From: Vibrio maritimus | Lineage (GTDB): Bacteria; Pseudomonadota; Gammaproteobacteria; Enterobacterales; Vibrionaceae | Direction of reading: 5' to 3' | NCBI RefSeq assembly: GCF_021441885.1 | Contig: NZ_CP090440.1 | Location: forward strand, 124,001-188,000 | DNA: 64,000 nt | Part shown: in pieces, positions 27,160 to 35,979 of the stretch | Layout of the letters: every line of letters begins with the position of its first letter | How positions within the stretch are numbered: position 1 is the stretch's first letter | Notes under the pieces: model-generated | What the model was told of the DNA's origin: nothing | The model's input: only the letters and a program-made list of their open reading frames with translations | The model's database searches: none | Program-made: the position numbers and the translations under genes

Positions 27160-27639
27160 CCTATATGAATATAAAAACGGCTCACATTTGTGTGGGTCAC
27201 TTTTTTATTATTTACTTGAAGGCTTGCTTGGATTAGTTCCGAGGTACTTTTAAGCATCTTTTTATTATCTCTACGATGTTGAGTGGGTTTGCCTGTTGAT
27301 TTGGCAATGGGCTTAAGTACCTATAAAACCATGGGAAAGTTCATTGTTCAAATTATAATCAAAGTTCTCGCGTCAAATGTACGGCAAGGGATCATCTTTC
27401 CTTTGAATATCACTATAAGCTACCGATTTTGTTAAGGTGGTTTAGGTTGGGTACCTAGATGGCTTTAATGCGATGGATGAGAGCACTGATAAGCCACGCT
27501 GGAGACAGTCTACCTTCACTGCGTTTCGGTGGGTCAGTACTGTCTCTACATGTCCGCATTGCTCCCATATAGCAGCCAATACTCGACCTGGGTTTAAATT
27601 TTATACGGTATTTAATTCTGTTTGTTGTCAATCCCATTT
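27160..27639 (-). repeat. Conserved noncoding leader of Cas2-like gene, copy 2
   Basis: The stretch aligns with 15010-15535 over most of its length, including the GAGACAGT / ACTGTCTC inverted repeat (near 27500-27545), the CAAATTATAAT block and the terminator hairpin before the gene. It ends where the ISNCY element's left terminal repeat begins (about 27640). Confidence 0.65.
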
Positions 27640-29154
27640 TAAAATGTCCTCTTTTCTCCCAGGTAGAAATGTCTCTTTATGAGCTAAATAGAGTAGGTGA
27701 GTTAGGTTTTACTCTTAGATGCTTTGAAGGTTTCTGGTGTGATGAGAACTGGGTTTATAGCCCTTAGTTGTTCCTGAAGCGCTCTTTGTTGAGCTCTGCG
27801 TTTAGGGGCTTTTTTGCTCCGTGTGCGTTTCTGTTGTCGCTCGAATTCTTCTTGCTGCTGTTGAGCAAACTTTAGTACTTGACCTAATCGCTTGTTGTCG
27901 ACAATTTGGGTTTGTTGAACATGCTCAAGCTTATCGAAAATTTTGAATTCCAACTTTCTGTGGCCATACACAATCGCAATGTCTCCGTTGGGATAGTCTA
28001 AGACTTTGACATGCTCGTGAACTAAGCGAGTATTTTCTTCATTTGGCTCAATAAGATAAACCACTTTGTCATATTGAAATGTCAACGATTTAGAGAGTTT
28101 ACGTATTTCTTGCCAACTGAAAATATCGTCGAGTTCCTGTGTGGTTTCACGCACTTTTCGATGCATGTTTTTCGGATACATTGCCGGCTTAGCAAAGCGT
28201 CGATTGAAATCGGCAATGAAGTAGGGAAGCCAAGCATTCGCTTCTTCGATGGTGTTAATTCCTTGTAAGCGCATCTCTTTGACGAGTCGGTCTTGTAGCG
28301 TCAAGTTTACTCGCTCCACACGACCTTTAGCTTGAGAGCTGTTCGCACATATCAGTTCAATACCTAACTCTTTTAATACACGGGCATATTGAGTTTGACC
28401 GACTTGTTTTTGCTTTTCCTGATTCACCCGAAAAATCGAATGCTTATCGCTGTAGAACGCTACGGGTTTGCCGTGTTCATTAAGATATTCTCTCGTTGTT
28501 AGCATGTAATCAAAGGCCGATTCGGTTTCGCTGAACCTTAAATTCATCAGGCGGCCAGTCGCATCATCGATAAAGACCAGTAAACAACATTTGTCAGCGC
28601 GTCCTTCAAACCAATCATGGTGAGAGCCATCAATTTGAACGAGCTCGCCCAAACAATCACGTCGGTAGCGAGGTTGGTAAACTTTAGGCTTGCGTTGCGA
28701 ATGTGGCGTCCATAAACCATCTGCAATCATCCAACTTCGTAAGGTCTCGTTAGATACTGGAAGGCTATGTAACTCCAATAGTTTTTCTCTAGCAAGCGTT
28801 GGAGAAAAATCAGAATAGTGATCACGAATCAGTTTTAAAACTGTGTCTCGGTAGTCACTAGGATAGCGGTTATTACTTGGCTTACCTCGAGCTTGGTGAG
28901 TCAATCCTACAGCACCGAATTCCCTCAGGCGATTCATAAGCCTCTGAACTTGGCGAACACTCAAATCAAGGATGTCTGCCGCGTCGACTCGTCGGATCCT
29001 ACGATCGCAAACATCTTGGATTACTTTAAAACGATTGATATCAGAATCATTCATAGTCACTAGCATCTTAAACGCATCCTTAGCTGGTTGTAAGTAAAGC
29101 TTAGTGACCACGAGCTAAAGAGACATTTTAACTTTGGTAAATAGTGACATTACA
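27640..29154 (-). mobile_element. ISNCY-family insertion sequence, apparently complete
   Basis: The terminal repeats are imperfect and about 40 bp. Each has an outer AATGTC and an inner AAATGTCTCTTTA copy (left end near 27640-27685, right end near 29115-29154). One intact transposase gene fills the element. Confidence 0.7.
27702..29066 (-). CDS. ISNCY-family transposase
   Basis: The start was set at the ATG (MLVTMNDSDINRF) with AAGGATG upstream; it aligns with the start of the truncated copy at 14436. The 454-residue product has two N-terminal helix-turn-helix segments (RRVDAADILDLSVRQVQRLM and YSDFSPTLAREKL). The DDE-type core follows: QIDGSHHDWFEGR, FYSDKHSIFRV and KGRVERVNLTLQDRLV supply Asp, Asp and Glu. 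A basic C-terminal tail (RTRSKKAPKRRAQQR) follows. All key residues are present and the frame is intact, so it may still be active. Confidence 0.88.
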   Translation of the reverse strand: MLVTMNDSDINRFKVIQDVCDRRIRRVDAADILDLSVRQVQRLMNRLREFGAVGLTHQARGKPSNNRYPSDYRDTVLKLIRDHYSDFSPTLAREKLLELHSLPVSNETLRSWMIADGLWTPHSQRKPKVYQPRYRRDCLGELVQIDGSHHDWFEGRADKCCLLVFIDDATGRLMNLRFSETESAFDYMLTTREYLNEHGKPVAFYSDKHSIFRVNQEKQKQVGQTQYARVLKELGIELICANSSQAKGRVERVNLTLQDRLVKEMRLQGINTIEEANAWLPYFIADFNRRFAKPAMYPKNMHRKVRETTQELDDIFSWQEIRKLSKSLTFQYDKVVYLIEPNEENTRLVHEHVKVLDYPNGDIAIVYGHRKLEFKIFDKLEHVQQTQIVDNKRLGQVLKFAQQQQEEFERQQKRTRSKKAPKRRAQQRALQEQLRAINPVLITPETFKASKSKT

Positions 29155-29210
29155 ACTTTGCGCTTACATTTGTTGTGCGTGATGTGTACCTTATGTTAAA
29201 TTCACAAATT

Positions 29211-29270
29211 AAGCGTGACTTTTACCAACTTCGATGCAGCAAAAACAGATAATCGGTAAAAGTCACGCTT
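29211..29270. repeat. Perfect 16-bp inverted repeat, 28-base loop
   Basis: AAGCGTGACTTTTACC and GGTAAAAGTCACGCTT are exact reverse complements in the intergenic region before kfrA copy 2. No T-run follows on either strand, so it is not a typical terminator. It could be a recombination or protein-binding site. Confidence 0.75.
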
Positions 29271-29472
29271 TCCTCCACCTATCCCTTCGATTTTTACTCT
29301 GAAAGAAAATTACAGATTTCTGCCAAATGTTAAGCGTTTGTGATGCGATCTGATTTCACCTCGATCTTCCCTCGTGACGGTCAAAATCATCACTTTTTGA
29401 ATTTAATGCACTATAACTAACCATTTTGAGCAAAATAGCTCACTCAAGCTTACCTGAGTGAATTTTATGCTA

Positions 29473-29525
29473 TTTGTTTGTATGTTAGTTTGATTGTTTG
29501 TATAATTACAAACGTACAAACAAAC
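29473..29525. promoter_or_regulatory. Iterated operator upstream of kfrA copy 2
   Basis: TTTGTTTGTATG, GATTGTTTGTATAATTAC and ACAAACGTACAAACAAAC repeat the GTTTGTA / TACAAAC core seen before kfrA copy 1, at the same distance from the start codon. Confidence 0.7.
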
Positions 29526-29550
29526 ATTAAACGTGACAGAGGGACGTAAC

Positions 29551-30651
29551 ATGGCCAGAGAAAGAGTTTTTTCAGATCAACAAGTCATAGAAGCAGCCAA
29601 TGCGCTTTTAGTTGAGGGTAAAAATATCAATGGAACGTCATTGCGTAACAAGATTGGTACAGGCCGCCCATCTGCTTTAATGTCTGCGTTTAAGGCTCTT
29701 GAAGATTCTGGCGAAATTCTAGCGCCAATGCTTCCTGACTCAACCGAGCAAACCATTACTCATCAAGAGCTACCGCCAGAAGTCGCAGAAAGGTTATCTA
29801 TCATGTTGGGTGACGTTGAACAGCTAGTACATCAGATCAACGATCACGCTCATTACACCGTTGAACAACGTCTTAACCAAGCGATAGCAGAAGCTAATGA
29901 ACGTGCCGCTAACGCTGCAAAGCGTGAATCAGAGTCCATTCAAGAGCAAGATAAAGCGTTCGAGCAGTTAGAAGATGCACTTGAAGCAAACGCTGATTTA
30001 CAAGAGCAGTTAAAGCAGGAGCATAAAGAGAGCAGCCGTCTCAATGCCGCGTTGAATGTTGCTCAGAGTGAAACTAAAGTGGCGCTTGATACCGCTTCTG
30101 AGCGTGAGGAACGCTTAGCTGAGATGCAAAAGCAGATCACATCGATGCAAAAGCAGCTGAATATCGCCGAATCGGATAAAGCGAAAGCCCAAGGTCAAGT
30201 TGAGTCATTAAACAAACAGCTATCAGAAACAGGTCAAGAGCTAAAAGCAGCGCTCAGCAACCTCTCTTCATCGCAGCAAGCGCAAGCGAAGTCTGAAAGT
30301 CAAGTGGAGCAATTAAACAAGCAGTTAGAAGAGAAGTCAGAGGAAGTGATTGAGCTGAATACAAGCTTGAAAACGTCTGAGAAAGAGCTAGGTTCGCTGC
30401 AGGGACAGGTTGGTTCGTTAACGGCACAGATCGCGAATCAAAAGGCGGACAATGACCAGTTACAAGACAAACTCGATGAAGAGAAAGCGGCACATATTCG
30501 TGCTGAAAGTCGCATAGAAAGTTTAAATACAGAGCTGAGTAAGAAGAACGAAGCGCTCTTAGAGACACAAGCTTCTCTTGGTGAAGCTCAAAATCTGAGT
30601 GCGAAATTAGAAGGTCAGTTGATGCAGTACCAAAAGAACTCATTCAAATAA
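29551..30651 (+). CDS. kfrA: KfrA-type plasmid DNA-binding coiled-coil protein
   Basis: ATG 29551 (MARERVFSDQQV) follows GAGGGACG. The product has 366 residues. Residues 1-100 form the KfrA DNA-binding domain (GKNINGTSLRNKIGTGRPSA), and the rest is a very long Ala/Glu/Gln-rich coiled coil (about residues 105-360). In characterised plasmids KfrA represses its own promoter through the long coil-driven oligomer and supports stable inheritance. The paralogue at 23521 matches the first 165 residues. An 11-bp inverted repeat (GTATCAAGAAA, 30657-30725) lies just after the stop. Confidence 0.88.
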   Translation: MARERVFSDQQVIEAANALLVEGKNINGTSLRNKIGTGRPSALMSAFKALEDSGEILAPMLPDSTEQTITHQELPPEVAERLSIMLGDVEQLVHQINDHAHYTVEQRLNQAIAEANERAANAAKRESESIQEQDKAFEQLEDALEANADLQEQLKQEHKESSRLNAALNVAQSETKVALDTASEREERLAEMQKQITSMQKQLNIAESDKAKAQGQVESLNKQLSETGQELKAALSNLSSSQQAQAKSESQVEQLNKQLEEKSEEVIELNTSLKTSEKELGSLQGQVGSLTAQIANQKADNDQLQDKLDEEKAAHIRAESRIESLNTELSKKNEALLETQASLGEAQNLSAKLEGQLMQYQKNSFK

Positions 30652-30757
30652 ATAGTGTATCAAGAAAATATGTTGCTCCTTTGATACGTGATCTTCTTTA
30701 TTCGTCACACATACTTTCTTGATACAGGTGAGATATGTTTCTAAGTCATGGTGTATT

Positions 30758-31091
30758 AATATCGGTTTCAACAAGTTGGATGCTATAGTTTTATAGCCTC
30801 GGACATTGAACGGATTTGTGCCACAGGCCGTTAATGTGTTTGTGATGCGATTTTGTTTCGGTTTGATTTTGCCTCGTAACCCTCAAAACGAAAACTTTTG
30901 ACTGGGATGGTTAATCTTGACGCCAATATCGAGTATTGACGTGCAATCCCTTTGGAGCGCTGCTCCATTGTATAATTAGCAGCAATGTATAAACGACGGC
31001 GCGACAGACGCAGTGTCGGTCATATAAGGGTACATAGTGACGCGGTGGGTGGTGACATAAACGCTCTTTAATCAATTGTTCGATGCTCTCT
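30758..31091. repeat. 335-bp direct repeat, copy A
   Basis: The stretch is nearly identical to 32826-33161 over its whole length, sharing for example TTTGCCTCGTAACCCTCAAA, GACGGCGCGACAGACGCAG and GACGCGGTGGGTGGTGACAT. It includes a relic DUF723-like C-terminus (CGTNPFNVRGYKT on the minus strand) and the back part of the small gene whose complete copy is at 32981-33262. It bounds the 31.1-32.8 kb accessory insert on the left. Confidence 0.88.
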
Positions 31092-31262
31092 TTCCAACAT
31101 GTGAATGTAACTTGGTCTATACGGATAATTGTTATGCGGTATTCTAGATGTATATAGTCTCAAATCAACATCATACTTGACGTTTTCTCCAATGTTGGGA
31201 CTAGTGATTTTAACATTTTCTATATTTGTAAAAGTTATCTCTAATGAATTAATATTAATCAT
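31068..31262 (-). CDS. Small hypothetical protein
   Basis: The product has 64 residues (MININSLEITFTNIENV at the start) and AAGGA lies 9 bases before the ATG, a fair start. The C-terminal third runs into the direct repeat, so the gene may be a fusion of new sequence with the repeat. No family was recognised; it could be spurious. Confidence 0.4.
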   Translation of the reverse strand: MININSLEITFTNIENVKITSPNIGENVKYDVDLRLYTSRIPHNNYPYRPSYIHMLEREHRTID

Positions 31263-31609
31263 AGATGAAGATCCTTATGATTAATATTGACTTAACCGCA
31301 TGGCTCCAATATGCGATTAGTGAGGCATTGTAGCCATACATCACTTTCGTGTTTTGTTAAAGTATTAACTTAGATATTTATTATGATGAGGCAGTCCGTT
31401 ATAGTTAGGAAACGTAGTACTGCATTCTGTATAAAGGTGCCCCCTAAAACATGCTTCTCTTTCCTTTGCGTTAGGCTAGGAAAGAGTAGCATAGGTAATT
31501 TGATTTTTTGGTGTAAATGGGTACACTGTGAGGGATAATGATGATTAAGCTCTACCATGTAGCCCTCATTCTATTTTACGGAGCTCCTATAAGCTAACTC
31601 TGTATTCGA

Positions 31610-32194
31610 TTATAAATTAAGTAATCGATATGGAGGTTCTGTACCAATAATTCGACGATAATCATTATCAGAGTTTTTTATCAAATTTACATCAATGTCA
31701 TCAACTAAATTTAAAGGATAAACAGACATTAGTACACCGTCATCGTCGAGTCCATATTGGTGGCAGCCTACCTCTGGATCTGGAATATATCGTGTCTTTA
31801 TAACTAAATCCCTTACGTCTGCTAGGTTAATTAGCATAGACTTATTTTCTAGCTCCGGAGGTGAATAATAGAGTGTGGAGGGTTTTATAACAATTTTTTT
31901 TACGTTCTCTTCTGGACCAGTAAATGGATACTCCCTTCCTATATGAACATAAGCTTCACCAGTGCAGTCAGAAGTTGTATATAAATCTGTAATTACATCT
32001 GAATCTTTACTAATTCCTTTAAATGAGTCTATGACATATGCATAATCCCCATTAATCCCAATCATCGTACTACGTGTATTAATGATTGTTTCAATATTAT
32101 TAAAAATAACTTTATTATTACTATCAACAATAATTGAGTCTGCTGAAGCAGACAAACTCATAATCATCGCAGGTATATATAAGCTTTTCCTCAT
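31610..32194 (-). CDS. Secreted protein of unknown function
   Basis: The 194-residue product has an N-terminal signal peptide (MRKSLYIPAMIMSLSASA, likely cleaved after ASA). The mature part has two Cys (SDCTGEAY and VGCHQYG) that could pair, and a mixed beta-rich composition with many Asp/Asn. No known family was recognised. It is AT-rich and lies alone between the two 335-bp repeats, so it is the likely cargo of that insert. Of the two other isolated secreted proteins it resembles neither clearly. Confidence 0.65.
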   Translation of the reverse strand: MRKSLYIPAMIMSLSASADSIIVDSNNKVIFNNIETIINTRSTMIGINGDYAYVIDSFKGISKDSDVITDLYTTSDCTGEAYVHIGREYPFTGPEENVKKIVIKPSTLYYSPPELENKSMLINLADVRDLVIKTRYIPDPEVGCHQYGLDDDGVLMSVYPLNLVDDIDVNLIKNSDNDYRRIIGTEPPYRLLNL

Positions 32195-32825
32195 AATTCC
32201 ACCATTATTTGCTAATTAAGATTTAATATAAAATAACACTCTTCTCCAAACTATAAAAGAGCTTAATTTTTATTATTATTTTAAAAGTTAATTATATGTG
32301 GCTTATTAGAGTTGTGGGTGCGATATTTTTTCTATTAACTTTTCGTGTTTGCTTACATGCCCTTCCTCTCCATTAATTTGTTCGGAAATCTTATTAATTG
32401 AAGGGAATTGGTGGGTTGAAGAGAGCATTTGATTCCTCTCGCGATATAATTTGCGCGCCTCTTTTATAACATAAACTAGGCTCTCTCACTGAGTACAGTG
32501 ATGCTTTGAGCGTGCCTCCATACTTATTTAACACAGATATTCGCAACTTCGGTAAACGCAAGGTAACGAGCCACGAATGCTTTGTTACGTATCGCCATCA
32601 CCAGAGTAAGATTGAAGGTGGTCAACATCGATCTCAGTTGCTTAATGACCAACGCTTAGGGAGAGCGAGCAAGAAAGCGAAAACTCTACTGGCGGATTAT
32701 CCCAATGTAGTCAGCGTTCATGAGCGTGGCCTATTGCTGCCAAAGCGAGTGCAGAGACTGGGCGGGCGGTTAATACGGTTCGAAAAGTTTATGATGTACT
32801 TAATTTTAGGGTAAATACGTGACTA
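32195..32825. other. Intergenic with a doubtful plus-strand frame
   Basis: A 102-codon frame from GTG 32506 (VPPYLFNTDIRNF...) stays open to 32814 but lacks a clear ribosome binding site and matches no family I recognise. Its basic, Gln/Arg-rich middle (RSQLLNDQRLGRASKKAK) could be a real fragment of a larger lost gene. Otherwise no feature is seen. Confidence 0.35.
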
Positions 32826-33161
32826 CTTTAATGTCTGTTCCAACAAGTTGGGATGCTTAGTTTTATAGCCCCGGACATTGTGCGGATTTGTGCCACAGGG
32901 CTAATGTGTTTGTGATGCGATTTTGTTTCGGTTTGATTTTGCCTCGTAACCCTCAAAACGAAAACTTTTGAGTGAGATGGTTAATCTTGACGCCAATATC
33001 GAGTATTGACGTGCAATCCTTTTGGAGCGCAGCTCCACTGTATAATTAGCAGCAACGTATAAATGACGGCGCGACAGACGCAGCGTCGGTCATATAAGGG
33101 TAAATAGTGACGCGGTGGGTGGTGACATAAGCGCTCTTTAATCAATTGTTCGATGCTCTCT
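32826..33161. repeat. 335-bp direct repeat, copy B
   Basis: Partner of 30758-31091. This copy is attached to the full small gene 32981-33262, so it is the likely original; copy A would be the duplicate created when the 31.1-32.8 kb segment was gained. Also carries a DUF723-like 3' relic (CGTNPHNVRGYKT on the minus strand). Confidence 0.88.
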
Positions 33162-33262
33162 TGTGTATCGAGCAGTGTTAAACCGTGACAGCTGAGTGCG
33201 AGCTCGATGGTGTACCCCGTATACCCTCGCCATTGTTTGATAATGAAATATCGGATTTTCAT
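32981..33262 (-). CDS. Small plasmid protein of unknown function
   Basis: The 93-residue frame starts MKIRYFIIKQWRGYTGYTI. It contains a polar first half and a hydrophobic patch (AVIYTLLLIIQW) near residue 70 that could be a membrane segment. The last two thirds fall within the duplicated 335-bp repeat, where the other copy is truncated. No domain was recognised. The conserved frame in both copies gives mild support for coding. Confidence 0.45.
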   Translation of the reverse strand: MKIRYFIIKQWRGYTGYTIELALSCHGLTLLDTQESIEQLIKERLCHHPPRHYLPLYDRRCVCRAVIYTLLLIIQWSCAPKGLHVNTRYWRQD

Positions 33263-33633
33263 GATAGGTGGTTGGTTTTATCGCCTCTGACACTCACTTA
33301 GTGTAGTTGACTGCGCGATAGGAGAGAGGCAGTGGTAGGACCATTGATGACTGAATGCAATAGAAAGTGAGTTGTATATCAACGGTATGAATATCATGGT
33401 GTACAGTCTTTGTTGGTTAAGTAATAATCGTTCTGTTTTATTCTGAGAGAGGCACTTTCGTGTGTTTGTAAGTGGGATTTGACGGGGTACAAACGGGCTT
33501 GTCACTTACTTAAGAATCATTAATTCATCGTTGATGTTGAGAATGTTATCACAAGCGCACTGCATGCAAATGAGTATGTTTGTAGAGCGATGCTTGGTAA
33601 GATGGTTTTGTTGAGTAAAAGGTGTTGGGACCG

Positions 33634-33828
33634 ATGAAATCAAAACAGAAAGAGCAGTTTTATCAACACATTGTTGAGGCGTTGGCTGAGTTAGGGACAG
33701 AAGAAACCTTGAGTTGTATGGCGCGTTTTATGTCAGCCGTGGCGCATCAGCAAGGCACTAAGTTGGAGTTTGATTGCGACCTGGCTTACATTCATGTAAA
33801 CCCTAAAGTGACGGCGTTGCGTCATTGA
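33634..33828 (+). CDS. Small plasmid protein of unknown function
   Basis: From ATG 33634 the frame reads MKSKQKEQFYQHIVEALAE for a product of about 64 residues. It is helical with acidic and polar residues, and has a GGGA box upstream. It is convergent with the DUF723-like gene, two bases apart. No family was recognised. Confidence 0.5.
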   Translation: MKSKQKEQFYQHIVEALAELGTEETLSCMARFMSAVAHQQGTKLEFDCDLAYIHVNPKVTALRH

Positions 33829-33830
33829 GG

Positions 33831-34160
33831 TTACTCAAATATTTTTTTCAATAGATCAGGGTGTTGGGTTTGATAACCACGGACATTGAACTGGTTGGCC
33901 CCGCAGCCATCGATGGCTCTTTTTTTGTTGTAGTTCTCTCGCCTTTTCTGTCTTGCGGCTTCTCGCCCACAATGAGGGCAACCGATGTCTCTGGCCAGAA
34001 AGTTGTTCGGCAGTACCCGGAATTCTCCATGATGAGGGCAAATGATGGTCACTTGTACGCGGTTGTGCTCGTACTGAATGTTTGAGTAATCATAGAGGTC
34101 CCCAAACTTTTCTTTGGCCTTGGCTAAAAATTGTGCCGCTCTTTTTTCCTTGTCCATCAT
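33831..34160 (-). CDS. DUF723-like zinc-ribbon protein
   Basis: The 109-residue product has FGDLYDYSNIQYEHNRVQ, then VTIICPHHGEFRVLPNNF and GCPHCGREAARQ. This is the DUF723 pattern often found in phage and plasmid proteins near homing endonucleases, with CPHH and CPHC able to bind zinc. The C-terminus GANQFNVRGYQTQHPDLL is repeated as relics elsewhere in the window. It starts 7 bases after the stop of the upstream 196-residue gene on the same strand, so they form an operon. DNA binding is inferred. Confidence 0.7.
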   Translation of the reverse strand: MMDKEKRAAQFLAKAKEKFGDLYDYSNIQYEHNRVQVTIICPHHGEFRVLPNNFLARDIGCPHCGREAARQKRRENYNKKRAIDGCGANQFNVRGYQTQHPDLLKKIFE

Positions 34161-34167
34161 AGATGGT

Positions 34168-34758
34168 TTAATGCTTCATTGCAGGATGGAGGAGTAGGTG
34201 GGCTTGGAAGGTGTCACTGTTCCATTCTTTCATTTCGGCCTGGAAGCAGCCATGTTGGTTAATAATATCAATAAGCTCAGGCGCGCGCTCTAGTTGGATA
34301 AGCATTGACATCGGCGATACTTGGTTGTCATCCTCATCGATACAGTTTTCAATGTGGCTTTCTAACATATACAAAATACCTGGCTCTGGTGTTTGACCCT
34401 CCTCAAATAACTTCGACTCAATACCTTCATGGTCATAAAGGTAAACCAGTAAGCTGTAGAGCCTTTCTGCGCCAATGATTTTGGTCTCTTTGGCCTTGTC
34501 GTTTAACTGATACAATCGCCTTTCTAAGTTCCCTCTCTTATGACGCCCGACTTGAAGCATGAGTTTGATGTCTTTTTTAATGTTACTGTAAGCTTTATCA
34601 CTCGCCTTCGGCTTCAGATAACGTATCAAAATCTCATTGCGTTTCGCAGTAGGAATATGACGCTCTGATACTGAAATTTTGCATAATAGGTGAAGCAAGG
34701 CGTTACTCACAACTTGGTGAAGGTTCCGGTAGTAATCAAAGTCTTTGATGGGTTGCAT
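34168..34758 (-). CDS. Plasmid protein of unknown function
   Basis: The 196-residue product (MQPIKDFDYYRNLHQVV) is largely helical with mixed charge. It has KPKASDKAYSNIKKDIKLML in the middle and an acidic segment (NCIDEDDNQVSP) later. No signal peptide or membrane segment is seen. It lies first in an operon with the DUF723-like gene. I do not recognise a family. Confidence 0.65.
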   Translation of the reverse strand: MQPIKDFDYYRNLHQVVSNALLHLLCKISVSERHIPTAKRNEILIRYLKPKASDKAYSNIKKDIKLMLQVGRHKRGNLERRLYQLNDKAKETKIIGAERLYSLLVYLYDHEGIESKLFEEGQTPEPGILYMLESHIENCIDEDDNQVSPMSMLIQLERAPELIDIINQHGCFQAEMKEWNSDTFQAHLLLHPAMKH

Positions 34759-34952
34759 AAGGTTTTGAAGCGTTTCTCTATAGTCAGTTATGGTCTCTTA
34801 TCTTTCAGCGCTGGCGAGCATGAAGATAGTACATCTGGTGAGAAAGATATGGAGTGTGGATCGAATGTTTTCAAGATGCTTAATGTTAATCTAGCCTCGA
34901 AAAGCGATTAAAGAGCTTGGGGCATGAGGTTTATACGGAATCAGGGGTAGAT

Positions 34953-35819
34953 ATGTTGGGTTTTGTGTTAATTTTGGCCTCGGTGACATTGCAGGCATTC
35001 GCTTTGTCTCGTGTTAGTTTTCAGTTTAGTAGTGGGGAAATTATGATTTTCTCTGCGGCTTCCTTTTTCTTATGCTCGCTATTTTTTCTGTGCAAACTAG
35101 TGGCTTCGAACAATTTGAATCTCACTAGGGAGAAGGTGCTGTCATTGGCAAAGATGAATTTATATACTTTGTTAGCATTCTTCTCGTTTCATTTGGCTTT
35201 AATCTATATTCCAGCTTCCAGTGCTGCTCTATTTGAATCGGCAGTAGCTGTGGTTGTAGTCTCAGTGATAACTCGTGAATCTGTTGGTAGGTTGGCACAA
35301 GCTTTGACCATTGCTTTGCTAACTCTTTTGTTTGCAGTTAAGGTCAATGCAATAGAAGCAGCGTTGTTGCTTGGTTTGGTTTTAGCGGCCCTCGCCGGAA
35401 TCGGTGCTGCGCTAATTTCATTAAAGTCGAACGCTAAGTTTATGGGTGATTTGTCCATTGATGAAATCTTGGCATTTCGTTTTCTATTATCAGGTATTGT
35501 CGCTACAGGTGTCGTCTTTTCAACTGGTGCTAGCCTTAGCGAGGAAGTGGGGCTAGTCGAGGTGTCTGGGCTTTCTATATTTGGTTTTGTACTCCCGTTC
35601 TTTTTACTTCAAAAAGGAATGGAAGTCACTAAGCCTGTGCTGACGGTCTGTATGCTATCAGTGATTCCTGCTATTTCTTACTTGTTTGAGTCAGCGCTAT
35701 ATTCAGAACCTTCGATTCAAGAAGTGATGTTAATATGCAGCTCGGTGACCTTAATAGCCTGGTTTTCTATATCGGATATTATAAAAACTCGAACTAAATC
35801 AGTATCGGTAGGCACTTAG
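34953..35819 (+). CDS. EamA/DMT-type membrane transporter
   Basis: Start ATG 34953 (MLGFVLILASV) is preferred since AGGGG precedes it. The product of about 288 residues has ten predicted membrane segments arranged as two five-helix halves, the EamA/DMT layout. It has LALIYIPASSAALFESA in the first half and a matching segment (LLQKGMEVTKPVL) in the second. The family exports metabolites, amino acids or other small solutes; substrate unknown. It is divergent from the 34758 gene across 190 bases and looks like an independent cargo gene. Confidence 0.8.
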   Translation: MLGFVLILASVTLQAFALSRVSFQFSSGEIMIFSAASFFLCSLFFLCKLVASNNLNLTREKVLSLAKMNLYTLLAFFSFHLALIYIPASSAALFESAVAVVVVSVITRESVGRLAQALTIALLTLLFAVKVNAIEAALLLGLVLAALAGIGAALISLKSNAKFMGDLSIDEILAFRFLLSGIVATGVVFSTGASLSEEVGLVEVSGLSIFGFVLPFFLLQKGMEVTKPVLTVCMLSVIPAISYLFESALYSEPSIQEVMLICSSVTLIAWFSISDIIKTRTKSVSVGT

Positions 35820-35865
35820 TTAAAATGGTTGAAATATGATGGCATATTCACCATACTGGATATAC

Positions 35866-35950
35866 CCACACTTCTGGAAAGTGTGGCAGATTTCCATCAA
35901 CGCGTGGGAACTACACTAATCAATAAGCCTCATAGGGAAACGTCCCTATG
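35866..35950 (+). promoter_or_regulatory. Two hairpins between EamA and the coiled-coil gene
   Basis: CCACACTT / AAGTGTGG (35866-35886) lies just after the EamA stop, and CATAGGGA / TCCCTATG (35931-35950) precedes GGGCGTTTCTCC, about 30 bases ahead of the coiled-coil start. The first lacks a strong T-run. The second may shape the leader of the next gene. Confidence 0.5.
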
Positions 35951-35979
35951 GGCGTTTCTCCTTAATAAAAGGAGATAAT

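Noticed and set aside
30254..30643. 129-codon minus-strand frame inside kfrA
   Set aside because: It is a shadow of the coiled-coil coding sequence with Ser/Leu-rich antisense composition.
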